Part shown: in pieces, positions 7,311 to 14,204 of the stretch | Position numbering within the stretch: position 1 is the stretch's first letter | Layout of the letters: every line of letters begins with the position of its first letter | Source of the DNA: JALZAI01 sp038212215 | GTDB lineage: Bacteria; Actinomycetota; Actinomycetes; Mycobacteriales; Jatrophihabitantaceae | Direction of reading: 5' to 3' | Assembly (NCBI GenBank): GCA_038212215.1 | Contig: JBBQUT010000057.1 | Span: 1-19,198, forward strand | DNA length: 19,198 nucleotides | Notes under the pieces: generated by a model | Told to the model about the DNA's origin: nothing | Databases searched by the model: none | What the model saw: only the letters and a program-made list of their open reading frames with translations | Translations under genes and position numbers: made by a program

Positions 7311-7329
7311 GTAGCACTCTAGATGCTAC
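7311..7329 (-). promoter_or_regulatory. Palindromic operator/promoter of the first vapBC pair
   Basis: GTAGCA and TGCTAC form a perfect six-base inverted repeat around a seven-base spacer containing TCTAGA. The repeat ends 10 bases before the antitoxin GTG. Two TANNNT hexamers on the coding strand fall inside it: TAGCAT (7328-7323) and TAGAGT (7321-7316). The probable -10 box and the operator therefore coincide, which fits autorepression by the toxin-antitoxin complex. Confidence 0.55.
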
Positions 7330-7513
7330 CGAAAAGCACCAACGAGCGAGACCGCTTACCTGACCCGCCGCCGCGCCGGCTGCGGTAGCGCCCGCGCTTG
7401 CGACGCGCACCTCTTACTCCGATGAAAGAGTACGCGGACCCAACTCCCACGCGGCGTCGTCCTGTGCCGTACTCGGATCCCGGACGGCTCCTATCGCTAC
7501 GCGTCCGCCTCAA

Positions 7514-8392
7514 TCACGCTGCCGGTGAGGCGTCTCGGGATCGGTCCAGCCGCTGAGGAAGTTGCTGGAAACCGGCCGCCTCGTAGGTGGCGACCGCAGC
7601 AGCAAGAGAACTCTTGGTACAGACCAGCGCGCTCGACGAACCGAGCTTCTTGAGCTCGGCCGCCGCGGCAACGCAGATCGCCGCGCCGTAGCCGCGCCCG
7701 CGATGTTCGGCGTGGACGCCCATCGGCTCGAGTAGCCCCGGCTTCCCCGGACCGGCCGCCCAAACCGTTACCCCCGCTACCGCAACGCCCTGATCGTCGT
7801 AGGCAAGCAGGCACCGTGCGTCGGCGTACGGCAATCCGGCCGCCATCGCGTGCCACCTCTCATCGGTGAACCGAGTACTGCCCCATGCTGACCTATGGAC
7901 GGCTGCAAATTCGGGCACCCGCGCCGGACCGACCACCTCAATCCGCATGTCTGCTGTTCTCGCCGGCGCCGTGAGGTCGTGGCGCAGCGGCGTCCACGGC
8001 TCGCCAGCGCTCCAGCCAACGTCGGACAACAGATCCTGCACTCGGGTGCCGTCCGGCGTCTCGACGGACACCTTTCCCGCCGGCAGGACGCCACGCTGCG
8101 GTTCGGACACGTCCGCAACCACCTGGTCAGCGAGCTCCTTCTCGCGCCAAACCTGAGGCGCGACAGTCATCCGCAATACCTCAGGACCGTCGCGGAATCC
8201 GATGGCGAGAATCTGTCCGGCCCGGCTCCAGATCCGAAGCGCCGCGGCCGTCGCGTCCACGCCGAACTGCCAATTCCAGCCCAGATCGCCCGGGTGCAGC
8301 TGCATCGGCGAGCCGTCGTGCTGCCAGTCACGCAGCGCGCTAACGACGTCGCCGAGCTGGCCGACGTCGGGGGTGCTCAACTCGATAGCCAC
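7514..8392 (-). CDS. GNAT-family N-acetyltransferase
   Basis: The 292-residue protein ends in a GNAT domain (about 150-285). The acetyl-CoA pyrophosphate loop is clear: LEPMGVHAEHRGRGYGAAIC (221-240) contains the R/Q-x-x-G-x-G/A-type motif. A Tyr-containing segment, AAAVATYEAAGF (264-275), matches the usual C-terminal motif. The first 150 residues look like a degenerate second GNAT-like half, as in tandem GNAT proteins. The start is GTG 8392 (MAIELSTPDVGQL), without a strong ribosome-binding site. The substrate is unknown. It lies 107 bases downstream of the DUF1801 gene on the same strand, and an own promoter is possible. Confidence 0.88.
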   Translation of the reverse strand: MAIELSTPDVGQLGDVVSALRDWQHDGSPMQLHPGDLGWNWQFGVDATAAALRIWSRAGQILAIGFRDGPEVLRMTVAPQVWREKELADQVVADVSEPQRGVLPAGKVSVETPDGTRVQDLLSDVGWSAGEPWTPLRHDLTAPARTADMRIEVVGPARVPEFAAVHRSAWGSTRFTDERWHAMAAGLPYADARCLLAYDDQGVAVAGVTVWAAGPGKPGLLEPMGVHAEHRGRGYGAAICVAAAAELKKLGSSSALVCTKSSLAAAVATYEAAGFQQLPQRLDRSRDASPAA

Positions 8393-8499
8393 ACTTGTGA
8401 TCCCGCTACGGCACGAATTTCGGGTTTCCCACTAGCATCCAGGCGCACGCGCAACCATAGCGGCCGCCCCTGGTGGTATGTCGACAAAGGGCTCCACTG

Positions 8500-8937
8500 T
8501 CAGGAGACCGCGCCCGTTACCAGTTCGGCGACCTGCTTCTCCACCGCCGGGCTCCACCTAAAGAGGGCGAACGACACCGGCCAGATCTCACCGTCGTCGA
8601 GGTGCGCAGCGTCCTGAAACTCCAGGGTCGAGAAGCGAGTGTTGAACTTGCCCGCATTCTTGAAACAGACCACGACCTTCCCGTCCGCGTCAGCGTAGGC
8701 AGGCATCCCGTACCAGGTCTTCGGCGCCAGTGTCGGGCCGTTCGCGGTCACCAGCACGTGCACGCGCTCGGCCAGAGCACGATCTTCCGGCGCCATCTTC
8801 GCGATGCTGTCGAGGACCGCTGACAGCCCGTCCGCCTTCTTGGCGCCGTTCTTGCCCTCAGCGCGTAGCTCCGCGGCTCGTGACTTCATCGCGGCGCGCT
8901 CTTCGACGGTGAAGCCGGTTGGCGTGGACTCAGGCAT
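8500..8937 (-). CDS. DUF1801 (YdhG-like) protein
   Basis: The 145-residue protein has a DUF1801/YdhG-like domain. It starts with a charged helix (FTVEERAAMKSRAAELR), then has LDSIAKMAPEDRALAERVHVL. The characteristic WYGMPAYADADGKVVVCFK follows at about 75-93. The C-terminal part carries the LDDGEIWPVSFALFRW stretch. Members have been named iron chaperones, but the biochemical role is not well defined. It follows the DUF1059 gene by 46 bases on the same strand and could be the last gene of a sigma factor-DUF1059-DUF1801 unit. Confidence 0.85.
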   Translation of the reverse strand: MPESTPTGFTVEERAAMKSRAAELRAEGKNGAKKADGLSAVLDSIAKMAPEDRALAERVHVLVTANGPTLAPKTWYGMPAYADADGKVVVCFKNAGKFNTRFSTLEFQDAAHLDDGEIWPVSFALFRWSPAVEKQVAELVTGAVS

Positions 8938-8983
8938 TTTTTGGCTCTTCTCTCGTGTTGTGAGTTCGACGGTGAGGACGCGG

Positions 8984-9214
8984 TCAGCTTGCCGGGAGAT
9001 CGGTGAAGGCCTTCTTCGTGTCGCGATACCAGCCCAGCGATTTCCTCGGGTGCAGCCAGCGACCTTTCATCGCGTCGCGCGCCTCTTGATGGTCGCCGCT
9101 CTTGTCAGTCTCCTTGAGGTGGCGGTCCTGGGCCTTGATGACGTCGTCGGCGGTCTCGCCGCGGTGCTCCAGGTCGCACGGCCCGCCGAGTTGGCGGCAA
9201 GTCATGGTCTTCAT
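8984..9214 (-). CDS. DUF1059 small protein
   Basis: The 76-residue protein starts with the family signature MKTMTCRQLGGPCDLEHRGE, followed by TADDVIKAQDRHLKE. The tail MKGRWLHPRKSLGWYRDTKK is not present in every member. ATG 9214 is chosen over the upstream in-frame start at 9280 because it opens exactly on the signature and has GGAGAGG about eight bases before it. Cys6 and Cys13 with His17 form a possible metal site. The gene is 89 bases downstream of the ECF sigma factor. Function unknown. Confidence 0.88.
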   Translation of the reverse strand: MKTMTCRQLGGPCDLEHRGETADDVIKAQDRHLKETDKSGDHQEARDAMKGRWLHPRKSLGWYRDTKKAFTDLPAS

Positions 9215-9303
9215 GCTCGGTTCCTCTCCTATGATCCGGTCCCGTGTTCGTTGGGTTCGTCTATCTGACGATCGGCACACAACGGGTGTGACCTCCGCCG
9301 TGC

Positions 9304-10149
9304 TCAGCCGCGGCGTTGCTTCCCGTCGCGTCGCACCACTTGGGCCAACAGCTCAGGCTCGGCGCAGAACCTGATGCGGCGCACGAGGCCGTCCGAGACG
9401 GCGAAGTCAAAGAGCACCTTCGCCTCACCACGGTGGAACCAGGCGGCTCCGGGCCGATTACCGGCGAACACCGCGAGCGCGGACTGGGCGCTGCCGTTGA
9501 AGAACGTTGCGACTTCGCGAGCGCCTTCGATCCGCTCCGGGGTGCCGGCCATGGCGGCGGCGTCGTCGGCCGTAACGACAGCGTCGGGGGCCAGGAGCAG
9601 CAGCAACCGGTCGAAGTCGCCTTCCTTCGCGGCTGCCATAAACGCATCGACGACCTCCCAGTCGGCTAGTTCATCCTGGCGAGCAGGTTGGCCGACCTTG
9701 GCGCGGGCGCGGGAAGCAAGCTTGCGCGCGGCGACCGGGGTGGTGTTGAGGATGGCGGCGATGGTGGAGAACTCGAAGCCGAAGCTGTCATGCAGCACGA
9801 ACGCGATCCGCTCCTGGGGTGAAAGACGGTCAAGGACCACATAGAGGGCGGCTCCTACCATCTCGGCAAGCGCGAAGTCGTCAGCCGGGTCCGGTGCACT
9901 CTCATCGACCACAATTTCGGCCACGGGCGCGGGTATCCGTAATCGCAGCCGGTCCAAGCACAGCCGGGTCGTGACCGTGGTCAGCCAGGCCGGCAGGCTC
10001 TCGATCTCGTCGTCCGTCCTGTGCAGCCGCAGCCACGCCTGCTGCACCACGTCCTCGGCCTCGGTTCGATCACCCAGCACCCGCGCGGCGATGCTTAACA
10101 GGCGCGCTCGCTCAAGCTCGAAAATCTCCGTCTGCCCCACGGCCCTCAC
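9304..10149 (-). CDS. ECF sigma factor with SnoaL-like C-terminal domain (ECF41/ECF56-like)
   Basis: The protein of about 281 residues directs RNA polymerase to a small set of promoters. Region 2 reads AARVLGDRTEAEDVVQQAWLRLHR, and WLTTVTTRLCLDRLR follows it. Region 4 reads LDRLSPQERIAFVLHDSFGF with the recognition helix FSTIAAILNTTPVAARKLASR. After residue 165 a SnoaL/NTF2-like extension (WEVVDAFMAAAKEGDFDRLL, ending RIRFCAEPELLAQV) replaces an anti-sigma factor and usually controls activity in cis. The DGGGR and NPDKL motifs typical of ECF41 are not recognisable, so a related group is possible. GTG 10149 is the longest start; GTG 10140 has a GAAGG nine bases before it and may be the real one. 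An ECF41-like promoter lies just upstream. Confidence 0.9.
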   Translation of the reverse strand: MRAVGQTEIFELERARLLSIAARVLGDRTEAEDVVQQAWLRLHRTDDEIESLPAWLTTVTTRLCLDRLRLRIPAPVAEIVVDESAPDPADDFALAEMVGAALYVVLDRLSPQERIAFVLHDSFGFEFSTIAAILNTTPVAARKLASRARAKVGQPARQDELADWEVVDAFMAAAKEGDFDRLLLLLAPDAVVTADDAAAMAGTPERIEGAREVATFFNGSAQSALAVFAGNRPGAAWFHRGEAKVLFDFAVSDGLVRRIRFCAEPELLAQVVRRDGKQRRG

Positions 10150-10177
10150 CCTTCACTGCAGCCGACTTTTCCTGATT

Positions 10178-10214
10178 GACGATCCGTCGTCGTCGAGTGT
10201 GACCACCCGTCACA
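10178..10214 (-). promoter_or_regulatory. ECF41-type autoregulatory promoter within a TGTGAC palindrome
   Basis: On the minus strand GGTCACA (10204-10198) is followed after exactly 16 bases by CGTC (10181-10178). This is one mismatch from the TGTCACA-N16-CGTC consensus I know for ECF41 sigma factors. The start codon lies about 30-40 bases downstream, consistent with self-activation. The -35 element is one arm of a perfect inverted repeat, TGTGAC-N5-GTCACA (10198-10214), which could also bind a regulator. The spacing is N7 between TGTGA and TCACA, not the N6 of CRP sites. Confidence 0.6.
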
Positions 10215-10358
10215 GCTCCACGTTGCCCTTGACGACACGTTGTCGGCTCGTTCGAGGCGGCGGACGCACTGCCTGGTCGTGGACTCTGAACAGTAAGCAC
10301 ATCCGGGCGGATCGCTCGCGTCAGCGGCGCGCGGTGAGTGAACGCGCGGCAGCGTGCT

Positions 10359-10751
10359 TCATCGACGCGACGTCCAACGGGCGCCGAGCTCTTCGTCGGA
10401 TGGCGGGCGTCCGGGAAGCTGCGTCTTGCGGCGTTGTGGTCGTAGGCCGTCGAGGAGCAGCTCGAGGTATCGGCGTCGCAGGGCGCGGTCGCGGTCATCG
10501 CCGGTAAGCGAGATTGACGCGAGCTGCTCGAGCATCATCGCCAGGTCGTTGACATCCGCGTCGGGACGGATCGCTCCGGCGGCCTTCGCGCCGTCGAACA
10601 GCTCAACACCGAGCGCGCCGGCACGAACCGAGGCCTCGAACATCGCCGGCGTCGGAGTGAACATGCCCGCGAGGCGGATCGTCAGGCCACTCGTATCGGC
10701 CTCCACCGACGCGCGCATGAACGCCGCCAGACGCTCCCACGGATCTTTGTG
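10359..10751 (-). pseudogene. TetR-family regulator, 5' half deleted
   Basis: Only the ligand-binding C-terminal part is present. It runs from HKDPWERLAAFMRASVEAD through the helices IRLAGMFTPTPAMFEA and VNDLAMMLEQLA to LRRRYLELLLDGLRP and a basic tail. The helix-turn-helix DNA-binding domain (normally the first 60-70 residues) is missing. Upstream of HKDPWERL the open frame runs antisense through a phzF fragment and is not TetR sequence. The protein could not bind DNA as a normal TetR regulator. The open frame continues without a stop to 11165, but I see no reason to think that chimera is made. Confidence 0.8.
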
Positions 10752-11143
10752 CTCCCTGTGCGCGACCGAAGCGTCGTCGACGGTGTCAGCGTGGATCATC
10801 GCGCACTGCTGGGCGTGCTGCGCGAATCCGGCGGCGAAGGCTGCTATGTATACGCCGCAGCCACCCACCTCGTCACCGACGCCGATGGCGACTGCGCACA
10901 CGCCTACGCGCGGTTTTTCAATCCCACGGTGGGGATCACCGAAGACCCCGCGACCGGCACGGCCGCCGGTCCGCTCGCGGCGGCGTTGGTCCGCGCCGGC
11001 CGCGTCCCGATGACTCGGTGGTACAGATCCAGCAGGGAAACCCGGTGGGCCGGCCCAGCACGCTGCGGGTCGAGGTGTGCGGGGAGGTAGTGCGACTGTC
11101 CGGTTCCGGGCTGGTCGTCGGCGAGGGGTGGCTGACAGCATGA
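10743..11143 (+). pseudogene. PhzF-family isomerase, 5'-truncated and frameshifted
   Basis: The C-terminal half of a PhzF-like (phenazine biosynthesis/diaminopimelate-epimerase fold) protein is visible. It starts at FVLPVRDRSVVDG next to the TetR junction, then GGEGCYVYAAATHLV and RFFNPTVGITEDPATGTAAG (the second-domain signature). After AALVRAGRV the frame is lost at the CCC run, 11006-11008. Adding one C restores DDSVVQIQQGNPVGRPSTLR and EVVRLSGSGLVVGEGWLTA, with a TGA at 11141-11143. The first 150 or so residues are missing. Its restored stop overlaps the deaminase ATG (ATGA), showing that the two were once a coupled pair. Confidence 0.82.
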
Positions 11144-11601
11144 CGGGCAGGGCCATGGACATCACCGACGCCGACTCGCATCACGTGCGCGCGGCGATCC
11201 ATCTTGCTGAGCTCGCAGCCGCTGGCGGTGACCTCCCCTACGGCTCGTTATTGGTCGACGCAGCGGGAATCGTGCTGGGACGCGAGCACAACACCGTGCA
11301 CAGCACTGGGGACATCACCGCCCACCCGGAACTGAGGCTTGCGCGCTACGCCGCGCTGACGCATTCGGTTGACGAGCGAGCCCGTTTCACGCTGTACACC
11401 AGCTGCCAGCCGTGCGCGATGTGCACCAACGTGATCGCCCGTGCCGGCCTCGGCCGCGTGGTGTACGCGCTGTCCACCGAGCAGCTCCACGACCTCCAAC
11501 CGGCTGGTCTGTCCCGCCCGGACGCCGCACCGGTCCGCTACGACGGGCCAACCCTGCTCGCAGCTGCGACCACACCGGCCCGCTCCTACTACCACCAATG
11601 A
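11140..11601 (+). CDS. Nucleoside/cytidine-type deaminase
   Basis: The 153-residue protein is a zinc-dependent deaminase of the cytidine/guanine/tRNA-adenosine fold. The zinc site is complete: His62-Pro-Glu64 in DITAHPELRLARYA (the Glu acts as proton shuttle), and Pro-Cys92-x-x-Cys95 in YTSCQPCAMC. HPE in place of HAE is common in this subgroup. ATG 11140 overlaps the old phzF stop, and ATG 11155 is an in-frame alternative. The gene looks intact, but the 5' end of its operon is deleted, so it depends on read-through or a new promoter. Substrate unknown. Confidence 0.88.
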   Translation: MTGRAMDITDADSHHVRAAIHLAELAAAGGDLPYGSLLVDAAGIVLGREHNTVHSTGDITAHPELRLARYAALTHSVDERARFTLYTSCQPCAMCTNVIARAGLGRVVYALSTEQLHDLQPAGLSRPDAAPVRYDGPTLLAAATTPARSYYHQ

Positions 11602-11629
11602 CCCGCCCCACAGCACACGGAGATTGGCC

Positions 11630-11701
11630 ATGAAGCCGTACACCTTCACGATCGATGAAAGCGCCATCTGCACGCTCATAGCGCAACGAAAGCGCTCGTA
11701 G
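11630..11701 (+). pseudogene. N-terminal scrap of an epoxide hydrolase-like gene
   Basis: After GGAG and eight bases, ATG 11630 opens MKPYTFTIDESAICTLIAQ and stops at 23 residues. The first dozen residues match the usual start of epoxide-hydrolase-type alpha/beta hydrolases (F-T-I-D-x-x-x-A-L-x-D-L-x-x-R-L). The rest of the gene is absent, so this is read as a deletion scar. With so few residues the call is tentative. Confidence 0.4.
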
Positions 11702-11798
11702 CGTTAGCGGATCGGCCGTAGAGCGATCGTCAAAATGAAGACGCGTGCGCCTGTGTCGCCCTCGAAAAGCCTTTGCGTCGACGTGTGACGGCACGGAA

Positions 11799-12219
11799 GT
11801 GTTCGGAAGGTGGCAGCTTTTCGTATCGCACACGACCATCGATTGCGCAGACGTCTACACGCTTTCGGAGTGGTGGAAGACCGTGCTCGGCTACGCGGAC
11901 ATCGAGGACGATCCCAACGAGCCCGGCGATCAGGAGTGCATGATCCGGGACGCCACGACCAACCATCAGCTGCGGTTCGTTGAGGTGCCCGACGCCCCCG
12001 AGACCAAGCATCGCGCCGGAAACAACCGTCTTCATCTCGACCTGCGCCCTCGCCATCGCACCCGTGACGAGGAACTCGACGTACTCGTCCACCTGGGCGC
12101 GACGTTGGTGGCCGACCTTCGAGCAACGCACGGTCCCGGAACTGGATGGGTAGTGCTCGCCGTCCCGGCGAGGTAACGAATTCTGCATCCTGCGGTCGGA
12201 GAGCGAGCTAGACAGCTGA
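11799..12219 (+). pseudogene. VOC-family (glyoxalase-like) protein with frameshifted C-terminus
   Basis: The protein is a vicinal-oxygen-chelate fold member. It reads LFVSHTTIDCADVYTLSEWW, then KTVLGYADIEDDPNEPGDQE, RLHLDLRPRHRTRDEELDV and GTGWVVLAVP. The family ending DPEGNEFCILRS appears as NEFCILRSESELDS only in the +1 frame. One extra base near 12164-12171 creates an early TAA at 12174-12176 and removes the last strand with its metal-ligand Glu. GTG 11799 is used as start because the sequence upstream has no family character, though the native start codon may have been lost: GGAAGGTGGC sits directly before the conserved LFVSHTT. Confidence 0.72.
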
Positions 12220-12252
12220 CGCTGTTTGGTGCCCGCTCACGCAGTTGAGTAG

Positions 12253-13128
12253 GTGTTCGACGGCTTCGCACTCGACTACCTTGAAGTTGGACAGGTCACC
12301 CTCCGGGTCCGCTACGGGGGCACTGGCACCCCTGTTGTTCTGCTGCACGGACATCCCCGGACACACACCACTTGGCATGCGGTCGCCCCGAGGCTGGCCG
12401 CGCACCACTCGGTGGTGACACCTGATCTGCGTGGATACGGTCGATCGACGCTGCCTCCGGACGCTCCTGGGCACGCTCAATCAAGCAAGCGAGCGATGGC
12501 GAACGATGTCGCCGGCCTCATGACGCAGCTTGGGCATGAGCAGTTCGCCGAGGTGGGCCACGATCGAGGTTCCCTCGTGGCCTTTCGCGCCGCGATGGAT
12601 CACCCAAGCCGTGTCACTCACCTCGTCATCATGGACGGCCTGCCCGTGATCGAACACCTCGAACGAACCGACGCGCGGTTCGCGAGCGAGTGGTGGCACC
12701 GGTGGTTCCTCGGTCAAACACAAACAAGCCGGCCGAGCGCGTGATCAACGCTGATCCGGACGCTTGGTACAGCACTGCCATCGGCAGAGCTCATCGGCGA
12801 GGAGAACCATGCCGACATGTGGGCTGCATTCCACGACCACCGAGTTGTTCACGCAATGGCGGAGGACTACCGCGCAGGGCTTGGTATCGACCGCGATCAC
12901 GACGCCGCTGATCGCGACGCCGGACGTCGAGTCGCATGCCCGATGCTCCTCCTGGAATCCGCCCAGGACGATCTGGACATCCACGGCGACCCCGCAGCGA
13001 TATGGATGCCGTGGGTAGACGGCACGGTCACCCACCGAATTATCGACAGCGGCCACCACCAGGCCGAGGAAGCACCCGAGGCGGTCTCCGAGGCAATCCG
13101 TTGGCATCTGACAACAAGCGCGAACTGA
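12253..13128 (+). pseudogene. Alpha/beta hydrolase (haloacetate dehalogenase-like) with two compensating frameshifts
   Basis: The start GTG 12253 reads MFDGFALDYLEVGQVTLRVR. The oxyanion motif LLHGHPRTHTTW (30-41), VTPDLRGYGRS and the nucleophile elbow VGHDRGS follow, with Asp104 in the nucleophile position as in haloacetate dehalogenases. After WWHRWFLGQT a two-base gain in ACACA (12718-12722) shifts the frame, leading to TGA 12742-12744. The next segment, NKPAERVINADPDAWYSTA, is in another frame. A second lesion near 12770-12782 restores the first frame: MWAAFHDHRVVHAMAEDYRA, then PMLLLESAQDDLD and the catalytic His in IDSGHHQAEEAPE. The total span of about 290 codons equals the family length. 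Unless both are sequencing errors it is inactive. Confidence 0.82.
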
Positions 13129-13227
13129 CCGGTGGGTCAGCACTCCCGAGTTGCATAAGGTCTGGCGCGGCCCACTCCGGGTGACCTCGAGCAGGATCTC
13201 CCCAATCGAGATCGATAAATCCCGGCC

Positions 13228-13269
13228 CGACCGTACGGCTGATGTGGCAGAGTCATGGTCGACCGTACG
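13228..13269 (+). repeat. Pair of CGACCGTACG direct repeats
   Basis: CGACCGTACG occurs at 13228-13237 and again at 13260-13269, exactly 32 bases apart (about three helical turns). Each contains the palindrome CGTACG, and the first extends to CCGTACGG. They lie before the DinB-like gene and could be operator half-sites. No regulator is encoded beside them. Confidence 0.4.
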
Positions 13270-13293
13270 AGTGGGAAGGAGGTGCGACGTTCT

Positions 13294-13332
13294 GTGTCGA
13301 TGACCGTTTCCGCGCCTCCTGGAGTTTGCTGA
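13294..13332 (+). CDS. Possible 12-codon leader ORF
   Basis: A very strong ribosome-binding sequence, GAAGGAGGTG (13275-13284), precedes GTG 13294. This opens VSMTVSAPPGVC and stops at TGA 13330-13332. The spacing from GGAGG is 11 bases, longer than ideal. It could be a leader peptide, a truncated gene start left by the deletions in this region, or chance. It ends 46 bases before the DinB-like start. Confidence 0.2.
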   Translation: MSMTVSAPPGVC

Positions 13333-13378
13333 CCTGAGGGCAGCTCGCCCGGTGGCGCCACCTGTAAGGGGTGGCCTT

Positions 13379-13957
13379 GTGGCCGTAGCCAATGAAATCC
13401 AACTCGACCAACTCGCTCGTTCGTTCGTCGCAGTCGGCGAGCTGATCGATGCGATCCAGCCCGGCCAGTGGTCCGCGCCGACTCAGTGCATGGACTGGAC
13501 CGTGCACCGGCTCGTCGAGCATCTGGTCGGCAAGAATCTGGTGTTCGCCGCGGTGCTCGCCGAGCTTCCGCTGCCGCAGCGGGGTAATGGGATGCCGAGC
13601 GACATGCTCGCCCGCGACTATCGTGAATCGGCTGCCGTGCTGTGCGACGCGTTTGGGCAGCCAGGCGTTCTCGATCGCTCCTACCAGGGTCCGCTCGGTG
13701 CCGCCACCGGCGCGGAGCGGCTGAAGATCCGCATGTACGACCTGCTGGCCCACGGCTGGGACCTCGCCCAGGCTCTTGGACGACCGGCTGATCTGCCGGA
13801 GGATGCCGCCGAAGAATCGCTGGCGTTCGCCCGCGCAGATGGGCGAGCAGTACGTCCCGGCGGCGGCTGTTTCGGCCCGGCCCGGCACGTCGCCGACGCT
13901 GCCCCGGCGATCGTCAGGTTGGTCGCGTTCCTCGGCCGCGACGTGCCGGCAGGTTGA
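13379..13957 (+). CDS. TIGR03086/DinB-like metal-binding protein
   Basis: The 192-residue protein has the four-helix DinB/mycothiol-dependent isomerase-like fold. It reads MDWTVHRLVEHLVGKNLVF (38-56) with the first metal ligand His48. ERLKIRMYDLLAHGWDLAQA (113-132) follows, with His125 and Asp128, and the end is the family APAIVRLVAFLGR. Related proteins bind a divalent metal and may use mycothiol. GTG 13379 is chosen over GTG 13352 because AAGGGG (13366-13371) lies seven bases before it and the product then begins at the first helix. Unlike its neighbours it shows no lesion. Function unknown. Confidence 0.85.
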   Translation: MAVANEIQLDQLARSFVAVGELIDAIQPGQWSAPTQCMDWTVHRLVEHLVGKNLVFAAVLAELPLPQRGNGMPSDMLARDYRESAAVLCDAFGQPGVLDRSYQGPLGAATGAERLKIRMYDLLAHGWDLAQALGRPADLPEDAAEESLAFARADGRAVRPGGGCFGPARHVADAAPAIVRLVAFLGRDVPAG

Positions 13958-14025
13958 GCGCTTCCGGTGCGGCAAGCTGCTGCGCCGTTTCTCATGGCGA
14001 CACCGCATTCGGTCTCGACCGCCGG

Positions 14026-14118
14026 GGCGGCAGCGCAGCTAGCTACGGCATCAGCAAGGCCGCACTGCTCGCTCTGACGAGCACGCTCGCCGCGAAACTG
14101 GCTTTCTCCCTGGCCTAG
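14026..14118 (+). pseudogene. Short-chain dehydrogenase active-site fragment
   Basis: The frame reads GGSAASYGISKAALLALTST and then LAAKLAFSLA before TAG 14116-14118. Y-x-x-x-K with the flanking S-K-A-A-L-x-A-L-T is the catalytic helix of short-chain dehydrogenases. Neither the N-terminal Rossmann glycine motif nor the C-terminal part is present nearby. It is a scrap of about 30 codons from a deleted gene. Confidence 0.65.
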
Positions 14119-14204
14119 CGGATCGGCGGACCGGTCTTCCGCCCGGTAGCTTGGCCCGTGGAGCGTTTGCGCAGCCCGGGCTGCGGCTTCGGAGAGGGCT
14201 AGGC

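Noticed and set aside
10198..10214. CRP binding site
   Set aside because: The TGTGA and TCACA half-sites are seven bases apart instead of six, and the ECF -35 reading explains the sequence better.
10752..11165. N-terminal extension of the TetR-like frame
   Set aside because: It is antisense to clear PhzF sequence and has no helix-turn-helix; the open frame is a by-product of high GC and the deletion.
11730..12188. 152-residue minus-strand ORF
   Set aside because: It is a shadow of the VOC gene on the opposite strand.
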